Below, in pieces: positions 20,953 to 32,400 of a stretch of 64,000 nt of DNA. The stretch lies in the NCBI GenBank assembly GCA_011799875.1, contig CM022298.1, positions 266,159,757 through 266,223,756 on the forward strand, written 5' to 3'. Source of the stretch: Thinopyrum elongatum (lineage: Eukaryota > Streptophyta > Magnoliopsida > Poales > Poaceae). Position 1 is the stretch's first letter; every line of letters begins with the position of its first letter. Below the pieces are notes generated by a model. It saw only the letters and a list, made by a program, of their open reading frames with translations. It ran no database searches and had not been told where the DNA came from. A program made the position numbers and the translations under genes.

Positions 20953-23900
20953 ATGCATACACCATCCGCGCTAGAACACCATCCCCACAACAGCCTCCTC
21001 CGTCCGCCACCCCATCCATCGCCGCCGTCCTCCACCCCATCCATCGCCGCCGTCCTCCACCATGCCGGAGCGCCTACCAAGACCACGTCGTCCACTGCTA
21101 GAGATGGACGTTTCTCATCCACGGCGATGGACTAGGAGCCTTACATCGCGTCCTCTCGCTTCATCGGCGATGTCGTCCTCCTTGCCGGGGCTGCTCCCAT
21201 GACCTTCTCGGCCACCGCAACGGGACTTATCCCCCGATGCACCCGTCTACCGTCGCAGATCTGCTTCAACGCCACTGACAGCCATCGCACCCCCGATGCC
21301 TACACGGCACCGCAAGAGAGGTGGTACTACTTCATATTTGCTCAACTTTTTGATCTCAACCAGAAAATAGATCGTAACTTGGTTACTATACTTTCTTTTC
21401 AGCTCTTAGAATTTAGTTCTTAGTTCGAAGCAAACAATGGTTGCTAAATAGCATTTCTGCGGTTTGCAGCTTCAAATCTGCCATGGCACAGTCATAATAG
21501 GGTTTAATTGATCATGCTTAGGGTTTCCCCCCTTTTATGATCACTATACGATCAGCATATGTGCTTCGTGTCGTAATAGCATTGCTCCACCCATCAAGCT
21601 AAACAAGCTTAGTTGTTCAAATACGAATCTGATATTATTAAAACAGAGTTGTTTAATTGGTCAGCTAAATGTTCCTAATTTAGTTTCGAAAATGCATGTA
21701 CGCCGCTCGGGTGTGGATCTACAGGGTGCCCACGGTGGGCCGCGGCCCACCCTGGGATTTTGGGTTGGCCCAGGCCCCGATTCCCCTCTGTTCTGCTGCA
21801 CTTCCGATCTCTACTCGCCCCCAGCCGCCTGCCTCACCGGCGACTTGTCGTCCCCGGACGGCATGACTCTAGGAGGAGACGCCGGACTAATAGGAGGTCA
21901 GGAGCCACTTGCCCAACAGCGTCACCGCTGCCCGGGCGCGCCGCCGTGCCTACCTTTCCAGTCCGTTCAGGGCTCAGGCATGCAGCAGCCACTAAGCCAA
22001 CCCGATTTATCCTGAGATACGTCCTCAACACTCAGCAGCCACTCCTCATCACCCATTTTCTAATTGATTCATTACTCATTAGGCAGGACTGTCATTAGGG
22101 TTTGTTGTGTACTGAGTGCTACCTACACTTAATGGTTCAGATGTATTTCAGTGATCTTTAGTACTTGTAAAGTTCACAGGGTTTCAAAATTCTGGCCCTA
22201 GGAACAGACACTAGTCATTTTGGATTGTTGGTCATAGTGACATTGACCCAGATTACTACTGCAGGCCAGGTTTGTTGACAATTTTACTTGTCTTTCTTAC
22301 TCATTCGATATGATATCCAATTATTCACGTCGATTAGTTGCAAACAATAAGTGCTAAACCAACTTCTTGATTCAGATTTTGGATGGTCCCTTACTGCAGT
22401 TACAATTCTGCATACTTGTCCTAGTAAGCTCACAAGTAATGATTGGTTCACTACCTCTATGCTTGCCTTGTCATATTTGTTGTCAATATTCTTTTAGGGT
22501 GGACCACCCTGTTTCAAAATACTGGAACCGCAGACATGAGTGAATAGTATTTCTCTGTATGATCTCTTCCATCATGTGTGGGCAACGAACACTGCATTGT
22601 ATAGAAAGAAAGTGTCATATCCACCTTTTACATAGACTACGATCTTTTACATGGAATACAATCTGCCTACTTGCTTTGTGTCGTACTACCAGCACTCCAC
22701 CCTTGAAGCTAAACATTATGCCACTCATAATTCCTTAGTTTATTTGTTCAAATACGAATTTGATATGATTCTAATGTTCCTACTTTAGTTTTGAAATGCG
22801 TGTCTGCCTATTATAGAGACATAAGAGGTTTGTATTTCTATGTGTGGTCTGATTAGCACGGTTGGGGGGTGAACTTTGCATACGCAGGGGTTTATAGGGA
22901 GACACTCTTCGAGTTGAATCCGCAATGCATTCCATAGATAATCTGACTACTTTTTATGTTTTCATGAATCTCAGATACTGAACAGCATCATAATGATTAT
23001 GAGCTTGCGCGCATGAAAAGAATAAAGCAGAACAATGCCATGGCTGTGAAACTTGGCACTAAGGGACTGAAATCAAGTATGGATGCAATGCAATGCAAAC
23101 GCTCTCCACCTACAGATTCATGCTCAGAATATGATCCTAACAGTGATTCTGAGCTAGAGGGAGACCTAAGTCAATGTAGCTCCCTAGTGGAGGAGTCAGA
23201 GGCAGATGCCCTATCTTATTCACCCATCAAGGTGCTTGCTCTAACTTTCCAAGGTTATATTGGTCGCACATATCTTGCAACTGATGCTTTGCATTGCTTC
23301 TACTTTGTTGCACTGCCATTAGCTTAGTTTACACATCATGTATGTGAATACGCCCTGCCTATCCATTTTCAGTACATATTCCATCTGTCATCATACCATA
23401 TTTATCCATTCAAATTATGTTCTTGTGTATCAGACGTTCAAAAGGAAAAGGGCGATTGCTGATCGCGGAGGAGCACGAACAAAGTATTTGGAAAAGGTAG
23501 TGACACCTAATAAATCAAATAGCCCATTAGGTGTAGTTGCAATATCACCAGACCCAGAAAACACGGCCACGACTCTAGCAGACTCTAGCCCTACTACACT
23601 GGCCATCTCTGATGCCCCAACTCAGCAGACCCCAACTGCCGCAAACAGTATGATGATGCCAGTTGACATAGCACCAGCTCTACGACGCAAAAAAAACCCA
23701 TTCCAGCAAAGAGTACACCAAATCTAGTTGCCAAATCCCTTTTCGAACAAGAGAGAGCCCCAATTGCAGCAAATAGGACTCCTGTTCCACTTCTTCCCAG
23801 TTGAGAAGACGAAGCTTATATTGTTGTCAGGAACTTTATGCACATCTTTCCTTCATGGAAAGATTATACCACAGACAAAGAACAATTTCCAATCTTCCTC

Positions 23901-24362
23901 CGCAACTTACGCGTAAGTAATGTACTAATGTTATTCATGGTAATTACTGCATATGTTTCTTCTGACAGAAGACACAAGATTTCATTCTTTTAAATAGGCG
24001 AGGACCAAACTGGATAGTCAAGACGAGCAAGGGTTGGTTGCGCTTTTCAAGCACTCGTTGATGAAGTATCGTTCCTACCTGAGGCAATCGCACTTCGATG
24101 GCAAGCCTATAAACGAAATTTCTGTAAAGTCTCCGGTGCTACATTTATCAGACAGTGACTGGAATAATCTTGTTACACATTGGTCTCGTCTACAGTGTAA
24201 GGTACTGTCTATGATATCACATCACAATTTGAACTACATTTCTGCATGTGCCTTAACGTCTCACTTGTACGAAAAATGTTTGCAGAGAACATTCATTCTC
24301 AAGGGACCACAGAATCTCGCAACTATACTGCATACTGCATTGCTCTTGTGAGTACCTCTTGC

Positions 24363-24945
24363 CCTGTATGACCATACTTACTTTCATAGCTGGTTGATTA
24401 TGTAGCATCACTACATATGTTAGCCTTGTTATCCTCCATTTGGTGGACATTATAAGATCTGTATCGACTCTTACATAAATTTAGAATCAACCCAATGCTT
24501 TTGAAGAGGTTTAGCTCTGCAGTCCTCTTGTAAGGACTGAGCGTCGTCTATCACTGTACTTACATTAACAGCTACTCCCTCCGTCCCATAATATAAGAGC
24601 GTTTTGTACGGTACACCAGTGTTCAAAACACTCTTATATTATGGGAAGAGGGATTGGTTCATTGTGTAGCATTCTGCATCTTATCTCCCTCACCCACCAT
24701 TTACTAAGAAATATCAGATCTATATTTAATCTTACCAAAAAGTTGAATACACAGACAATGCCAGTGCAGAAGTGTAGCCCATTGCTCTTGTCAGTACATT
24801 TTGTCCAGTAATGCTTGTACTTCCAGGGATTGGTAGTTGATTATGTAGCATCAATCTGCATTTTATCTTCATTATCCTCTATCCTTTCCAGTATTATCAT
24901 ATCTATAATTACTCTCTACAAAATGTAGAGTACAGACAATGCTTA
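24363..24945 (+). repeat. Local repeat of an intron-exon unit (three degenerate copies)
   Basis: Segments near 24379-24480, 24657-24770 and 24832-24945 share a GGTTGATTATGTAGCATC-like start, a T/C-rich middle and an acceptor-like end; the last two end with ACAGACAATGC. Only the last copy leads into a usable exon. The first two look like decayed duplicates in the intron. Confidence 0.5.
24575..24654. mobile_element. Stowaway (Tc1/Mariner) MITE in an intron
   Basis: It starts after TA with CTCCCTCCGTCCCATAATAT, and its 3' half is the reverse complement through ATATTATGGGA. The last bases are mutated. Length is about 80 bp, and TA flanks the left side. Confidence 0.8.
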
Positions 24946-25944
24946 TGAAGAAGATTATGTGCTGAAATTCTTGAGTTATTCTTCCCTTGACATGAAGAAG
25001 GGCATTATAAAGCCGGTGTTAACTGTTAATGTAAGTCAGTCCTTCTAAAGCCTTTATCCTCAACTGTTGTTTAATTTGCTCATACTCCCTATCGTCAACT
25101 GCTGTTTAGTTTGCTGTTTCTATCAAAATGCATGTTCGCAACAACTGTAAGTTCCAAGTTTTACTTATAAACCCAAATTCCTTATTCATACCATGCACAT
25201 TACTCAATACTCCCTATATGTATGCTTGTTTCTGTGGATCTATAATCCAGTCTGTGGTGAAGCAGCCCACGTTTGCACCTTATCATCTCCTGTTTTATCT
25301 TACTGATGTGGCTGATGATATGAATAACATGCCATGCACATTAACCAAAATAGATACAATGATTGTCTTTGCCCTTCATCTATGCTTGTTTTGTTGACAT
25401 GGTAATTCAGTAGTGTGGTGAAGCTCCCCGCATTATGAACAATGCCAAATTATGCTATTGATATTTTGAACTTACTCTTTATTTTCTAATTTGAAATTGG
25501 ATGGAATTGACAGCACAGTTACCATTTTTGTTTATACACGTGCAAAACCTATCATCTCTCTGCTTGTTTCAGGGTGATATGCCTGATGGCATGCACAAGT
25601 CTGCTGAAGGCTGTGAGACAAACCCAAAATATATTGCAGCAAAGAAGGCAAAACATCTTGAAGATAGCGAGACAACCCCAAAGTCTTGTCTTGATGTAGT
25701 GTTCAAGTTACATGAGACTAGCAGTCAGACAAGCTCACAGAATTCACTGTCTGAATCAGTTCGACTTCTTCAGTCCCAAGTTCTAGTAGAAAGGCATTCT
25801 GCAACTCAGCTTCGACTTGAAGTCCTATCTCTAAGAAAGATTGCGGAGAACACCAATGAGAACCTCATTGATAAACAGCTACACCTGGAAGCTATGACCG
25901 ACATGCTAGACCGGTCTCACAGCCTTGCTCAGCAGCTTGCGTAG

Positions 25945-26222
25945 CAGTTCCCACGCAAGGCTAACCTTTCTTGAACTGTCTTGGAAGTGGTCTTGGTTCA
26001 GTATTATTTTGTTACGCTGCAATGGCGCCCAGTTTTTGTAATCTGCTTCTTCGTTGCGCTTTATGATCACTGGTGGCGAACTTCAATGCCCAGTGGAGGT
26101 AATATACCTTAAATCCTTTATTGTATAGTGTAGGTTTATTCTAAGTTATTATGTCGTAATTTCTTTATTGTATAGAGTAGGTTTGTTCTTAATTCCTACT
26201 AGTTACCATATATGTCATCATT
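25945..26222. other. 3' flank of the transposase-like gene
   Basis: Probable 3' untranslated region. It holds a small imperfect direct repeat (CTTTATTGTATAG.GTAGGTTT near 26117 and 26163). No further gene is seen. Confidence 0.4.
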
Positions 26223-27510
26223 CACTATCTGGAAAAAAAGGCAAAAATCTGATGTAGTCGACCGGGTCGAAACATTCGCCTCTAACGGGCCTGCATTTTA
26301 GCGGGCCATAATTGGGCCGGCCTGCAACTTTCTTGGGCCTGAAAGGCCATTGGGGCCTTCACACTTTGCGCCAGACCCACAACTTACATGGGCCTATATT
26401 CAGCCCAAAGTTTAGTTGGGCCTTTAGTGGACCCAGCGCTTAGTTGGGCCCATGTAGCTTCCGGCCATTAACAGGCTGAATATTCTGCTGGTCTGTTATG
26501 GCCTAGAAGAAACCATGGGCCTTTAGCAGGTCGAAATGCATGTTGGGCCTCAATTTTCACTAGTCGTCGACGGGCCTTCAACAGACTGAAATGTAGACCG
26601 GGCCATTACCAGGCCGAAACATATCTCAGGCCTTAGTTGGCCCACTGATATCATGGGCCTTTAAGAGGCCGAAAGCTTAGTAGAGGCATCAACAGGCCGA
26701 ATTATACGACAGGCCTTTAACAGGCCCAAAGTCACGTTGGGCTGAACTGTTGCCACCTTAATCACAGGCCGTTAGAGGGTCGGATGTCGCGTCGGACCAT
26801 ATATGGCCCATGGGCAGCACGGGCCATTCCCAGACCGAAAGACACACCGGGCTGAAATGGGCCCATGTCTACATCGGTCCTCTAACAGGCCGAAATGTCA
26901 CTGGGCCGTAATTGGGCCCAAATATTCGGCGAACAATTAACGGGCCTGATCTGACATCAGGCCATAAATGGGCCATGTTTAAACAGGCCGTTAGTGGGCT
27001 GGCCCACTAGTACCTGAGTAAATACTACGGGCCTTTGACTGGGCCGGCCTTTTTAACCTATATGGGCCTCTGTTGGGCCCTGCCACGTGTCGACGTATCA
27101 TAGGCACGTCTCCTCCATTGGACGGACGACATCTGGCCCACCGAGGAGCCGACACGTGTTTCCTCCAGCCAATGATGATTTTACACGTGAAAATCCCCAT
27201 TGGTCAGGGCTGTTAACGGGTTATCGGATCCAAACCGGAACCCGATAGCTTAACGGCGACCCGTTACGGTGGATACCACGTGTCGGTTACCCTTGACGAA
27301 AGCACTTCCATGACGCGCCATTTATCCTCATGGAAGTGGACACTTCCGTGATGATAATTTTGGTATTGTCATGAAACACTTCTACGACAGCACAGGTATG
27401 ACTATCTTGATTTTGTCATAAAATCGTCATGGATGTACATGCATGACAAAAAACGCAACCTACTGTGACAAACACGTATCATCACGAAAGTGGTTTTTTT
27501 TTTTGTAGTG
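26223..27510. mobile_element. Probable small nonautonomous CACTA-like element with GGCC palindromic repeats
   Basis: The left end reads CACTATCTGG and the right end reads TTTTTGTAGTG, the complement of CACTACAAAAA. Inside, a roughly 20-bp motif close to GGGCCTTTAACAGGCCGAAA recurs at least ten times between about 26280 and 27000, as expected for CACTA subterminal transposase-binding repeats. No coding frame is present. The two ends agree only in CACTA, and the flanking trinucleotides (ATT and TTT) do not match, so the boundaries are provisional. Confidence 0.5.
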
Positions 27511-28078
27511 TTTGTAGTACTCACTTTGCTTTATTTACCCTTTTAAACTGAATGCTACAAATCTGACCGTAGCATTTGGGAGGAGGTAACCTTTTGGTGT
27601 GAGACAACATTATCAATGGTTATCCCCAGACTTGTCCAGGGCAGAGATATGGCCCCATTTGCTTTTTCTAAAGTTTTCTTAATGCATTTATATTCTTTAC
27701 CTTTCTAGCGTGTATTTTGCTTCCGTTGTATCTTGGTCATAAGAGTCATGTATGTATTCATTCATTAAATTTAACTCTTCGGAGTTGTTGTATATTTGTC
27801 GTTGCAAACCAGTAATGGAATTGTGGTGTGATACTTGCCCACCCACAAAGCACGCATGCTATCACATTCACATTGTGTAAGGTGGCGTCTTAGAGTCGAT
27901 ATTATGCGGATGCTAGTGGAAGTGCTAGATCTGCATTGTGTCGGTCACGACTCACGAGGCGCTATTGATCTCAGGGCTTAACTTGGGTAAATCTCCTTGT
28001 ATGCACCATCTGAATCGTCGACGTAAGCGCTACCGGATGGATATTGGTGGGAAGATATCTCGACAATGTCCATTTAAA

Positions 28079-28082
<4 letters not shown>
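27511..28082. other. Intergenic sequence, nothing recognised
   Basis: AT-rich sequence with no supported gene, RNA or mobile-element ends. Confidence 0.4.
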
Positions 28083-28137
<55 letters not shown>

Positions 28138-28142
28138 GCGCG
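28083..28142. repeat. Compound microsatellite (AC)n(CG)n
   Basis: About 20 AC units pass directly into about 10 CG units, giving 60 bases of unbroken alternating purine-pyrimidine sequence. The 70-codon open frame across it is a by-product. Confidence 0.95.
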
Positions 28143-28835
28143 ATCAATGATTGAATTTTGGGATGTGGGAGATTAGGATACCATTAAATGATAGAATTTG
28201 TTGAGTGTGTCAGCGAAACAAATGAAATGTGTTCACATTCACTAACTTTAAGTTAGATGAATTAGGATCACTGACATGTAGGGTCAAACACTGATTTTAA
28301 GGTGACTTGTGGTCACTACTCCAAAGACAAAAATCTAAATCGACATGGGTAAACCTGATTAGGCCGCTTAACCCTACATGTCAGTGACCCTGGTTGTGTG
28401 AGAGGATCTTGTTTGACTGTGTGCATCTTAGTTATGCAGAGGCTGGATGTAATACTTAAATCTTGTAAGTACTATAAAGCGCCCCTTTTTGAGAGAAAAA
28501 TGTCATTGACCCTAAGTCACCCAATTTAGTCAGCGAATCTCAGCCCGTCTATTTAGGATTTTGCCACGGAGATGCCTTTTGAAAGAAAAATTGTGAAGCC
28601 TCTTAGTCGTTAGTCGTGCGACAGCAACCAAATTGATAAGATGATTGGTGGCCCGATAAGTTAAGAGGTTAGGCGCCCGCACCAAAATAGTTTTCTATAA
28701 TAATGTGGCCTCTTTTTCAGAAACACTATGCAGCCCGGACCGAAAAAGTTTTCTATAATGATATGGCCTCTTTTTTAGAAACACAATACATGCACAGACA
28801 CACTCAAACACGTAGACACATTGACCACTATGAAC
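28143..28835. other. Intergenic sequence with an imperfect tandem repeat near 28690-28785
   Basis: No gene is supported. Two units beginning GTTTTCTATAAT and ending AGAAACAC follow each other at about 28690 and 28748. Confidence 0.45.
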
Positions 28836-28985
28836 GCAGGTATGCATCTATGTATGGTAATCCTACGAATCAAATACATCTATGAGCACCTTAGAGGACA
28901 CCTCACTATCGCAGGTATGCATCTGTGTATGGTAATCCTACGAATCAAATACATCTATGAGCACCTTAGAGGACACCTCACTATC
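28836..28985. repeat. Tandem duplication, two 75-bp units
   Basis: The unit starting GCAGGTATGCATCT at 28836 is repeated at 28911 with almost no change and ends in CACTATCG. The near identity implies a recent duplication. Confidence 0.85.
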
Positions 28986-29270
28986 GATGGAAACGGCACC
29001 TCTCACTTAAAAAATATTCCGCTTTTGTAAGATACCAAAGCTTCAAACATGAGGTTTGAGGTTTGATCCCTAGCGAACTCGGGATACCATTACCCTCCTA
29101 ACCATCTCTAATAATAATAATATGGCTCTAACCATCTCTCATAATAATAATATGGCTGACAGCTAAATAAGAACACTGCAAATATCAACAAGCCACCTAG
29201 CAATGCTGCAGCAATATTAATCAGGGTTGGAATCATTTGGGTTAAACGAAAGAATGTTAACAACAAATAT

Positions 29271-29276
29271 TTTATT
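29271..29276 (-). terminator. Candidate polyadenylation signal of the ankyrin gene
   Basis: AATAAA on the minus strand, about 190 bases after the stop codon of the ANKRD13-like gene. No closer canonical signal was noticed. Confidence 0.45.
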
Positions 29277-29461
29277 ACATCGAAACTAGACAAGCGGTTG
29301 TTTCTCGACATTCGACACTGGTTGTTGCCTGCAGCAGGTCGAAATCCTCAAACCTTCCCACTCATCATTCCTGTTAGATAAGAGGATATCACTGAGTATT
29401 TGCTCCTATAACGAATGACACCCGGCAAGTCCGCAACATATCTCAGACCACCAAATATAAC

Positions 29462-32400
29462 TTAAGACGCGGTTCTGCCTTTCTTCGACTTGTTCTTGTT
29501 TTCTTGTGTCCTCTTTTTCTTCTCTCCTGGCGTAGTCCAGGCGTAATCAGCAGGGATAACAAAGGGGTCTTGAATGTCCTCCACACGGTTGCTGGGACCT
29601 TGTGCTGTCGAGAAGTTCTGGCGGTAAGGAGCCTTGATCCACTGAACCCAGGAGCTTGAAGACGTCTGGGCTCCTGGGCTCTTGCAATTGTCAGGGCTGG
29701 AAGGAGGTGTGCTGAACTCTTCTAATGGCTGTAGCTCCTCAAACTTTGTGAATGTCACAAGAACCCTGATTGTGGGTACAACTGGAATGGCAACCTAAGA
29801 CAAATAACGTGTTATTGAATTGCTTCATCAGATCCACATTAACCCAACAGTGGTAATTCAACAAAGAGCAAACATTAAAAATTAAGTATATCAAGAATGT
29901 TATCTAGGTTCACATGTAACACGGCCTATGATGGCCGAGAAAATCCAAGGTTATGCATATGATCTGAAATGATCCAGAGCCAACATAGGATTCTTCACAT
30001 GAGGCTGGAGTGGATGGAAATTTTCCTATGAAAACTAGTAAAAATGAATCCTAAGGAAAAATTCCTATGTATCGTAATCCTACGAATAATCAAACAACCG
30101 ACGCAGGAAAAAATTCCTGAGGATTAGAATCCTCCAAAATTCCTTTAGGAACCCATTGAATCAAAGAGGCCCTCAGTTTGTGGAGATCAGAGGAACATAT
30201 ACAAAGATTAAGGATCGGATTAAGAGTCAAACATATTTCTATAATAAGCATTAAATCACAAGGAAAAAAGAATGCAACATTGGAATGCGTTTTTATGGAT
30301 AACATCAAAGCATAAAGTTCCGCGCTGTTGTTAATTCAAAGTTTCAAACCGCTAAAGGATAAAACATTATCAGTTATTTGATCAACATATTCAAAAAGGG
30401 CTTCAAAATGAAACACAGACAAATAGAGCTAACAAAATGAAGGTGTGTGGTTTTCTTTTTCATGCCAAAAAACATCTTAACTAAACATGCAGGTGATTGC
30501 AGTCCGCATTTATCAGGAAAGGAAACAGACATCCACAAATTTGATCCTTAGACTTCTACTCCCTCTGTAAAGAAATATAAGAGCATTTAGATCACTAAAG
30601 TAGTGATCTAAACGCTCTTATATTTCTTTACGGAGGGAATACATGGCAAACTACAGGTTGTGTAGCATATTATCAAGAAATAAAAAAGAGAAGGGGTTGA
30701 TAGAATATGTTATACAGCATAGATGCACTGAAGTCTAGAATCACGAGCTACTAGCAAATCAAGAAACAAATAAATCTGCAATTTATTAACATACAGCCTA
30801 TTTGAATTGTTATGCATCTCATGTTCGGCCAGAAAAAGTTATGCCTCATACCGTTGTTATTTCTTTCACAATACAGGACAGAAGAGGAAAACGAATAGAA
30901 GATTTTATTTTTTCAAAACTCATGCATAAAGCATCTCTTAGTATAAATTAGAGAGTTAGACAGATAGATATCATATATGGGGTGGGCCGGGTGGCACTTA
31001 TTCAAATCATGGTTCAAAAAGGGCCTTGGCTCTAGGCAATAGCAAAATACCTAGCACTTAATTTCGCTCGACATGTGCATAATTGCACTTAAGCATGCAC
31101 TTTGGTCAGAAAAGCACAACGCGGTGGCAAAACGCACATTTAATGCCTAGCGTTTTTTTTTTAACTTTGATACAAATACCAAATAATCACCTTTGTAGTA
31201 AAACTGCCAACAAGGACTAAATTTTATTTTCAAGTACCCACATGAATCTACAGAGTGGTGACTTGTGTGTGCCTAACCGGTGATAAGGATACATAGGTAT
31301 ACAGACATGTTAACTACCGTTATGATTCTCTAATAGTTTTGTAACGTATGGGTGTCTTCGACTATGCAATTGGCAATGGAATTATATGATGATAAAATTT
31401 CTCTCAAGTGCCAAAAGTGGCATGGCATGATGTGTAAATTTTGACAAATAATTAAATAAACTGTACTATCAAACTCTCAAGCAACCCACTGGATTAGTGT
31501 AGCTCCAGCAACCAAGAATAAACATTACATTTGCTAACTTTGCAGTGAAGACATTGCATCATGAAACATTTGATTTTAGGCTCTTACCTTGACTGGAAAA
31601 GTTCCTGGAGGCAGTTTTGTGGTGAGTAGATCCCTCAAACGACGGATTGCCTTCACCTTGTTTGCAAGAATATCAAGTAGTGGCAAGAGCTCCTCAGTCC
31701 TCAGAGGGAAATTAGGGGACAACCAAAGAACAGGCCTTAGACCTTTCTTATACTCACTTTCTTTGCTACTTTCTTTGCGCCTATGTCCATTTTCAGAAGT
31801 TGCAAGTTTACGACAGTCCTTTTCCTTGCCATTTCTGTTCTCATCCTTTCTCACCATATCCACTGAATGTCTTCCTGGTTTAGTTTGTACATTTGATGGA
31901 GATCCAAGGCGGAGGTCGCTAACCTTCTCATCTACACAGAGCGAACTTCGTGGAGGTGCCATCTTCTTTGTCATCTCTAGCTTACTAATGCCAGTTTGAC
32001 CCCTCTTTCCCCAATTACTAAACCAACCTTTCTTATCATGTTTACTCTCCCCATTTCCAGAGATGCTCAAATCCTCAATTGGTATTTCCCTCTCCCTTGG
32101 CTCAAAGCAACTATGCCTAGGACCTACAAAGGTGTCGGACTGGCTGTCACCAACAGCATCTGGAGAATCCATCTTAAGCGCAGATTCCAGCTGCCTCTTC
32201 TCCTCATCAGTCAGTACATCATCGAACCCCTCACTCTCGGTATCATTCTCATTGCAAGCTGAAAATAATTCCTCATCCGTCATCGCACCAGGAACCCTCC
32301 TTGACTTAACACTCACCATAACATGGTGCATGTCATACACCTTAGCCTTCCACAAGCCAACAGCCTCTGTCCTCTCCTGCCGCCGCCATGTGACCTGTGG

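Larger units (their letters stand above)
20953..25944 (+). pseudogene. Multi-exon transposase-derived gene (Transposase_24, Ptta/En/Spm-like), broken
   Basis: Exons with matching splice sites and phase are: about 20953-21320 (first exon, in-frame TAG at 21133-21135), 22975-23231, 23434-23912, 23998-24201, 24288-24347, about 24936-25030 and 25573-25944 (stop TAG). The middle exons encode a basic/Pro-Thr region, then VRNFMHIFPSWKDY, LVALFKHSLMKYRSYL, SDSDWNNLVTHWSRLQCK and HSQGTTESRNYTAYC, a pattern I associate with Transposase_24-type plant proteins. The last exon ends in a coiled coil. Lesions are TAG at 21133, an A8 run at 23689-23696 that needs one more A to keep phase (exon 479 nt), and TGA at 23802-23804. 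An intermediate exon around 25255-25350 is possible. Whether the family is a domesticated host gene or a mobile-element remnant is open; no terminal repeats were seen. Confidence 0.6.

Noticed and set aside
21692..22098. Two overlapping 107-112 codon frames in the intron of the transposase-like gene
   Set aside because: GC-rich, low-complexity translations without domains; probably part of an unassigned insert.
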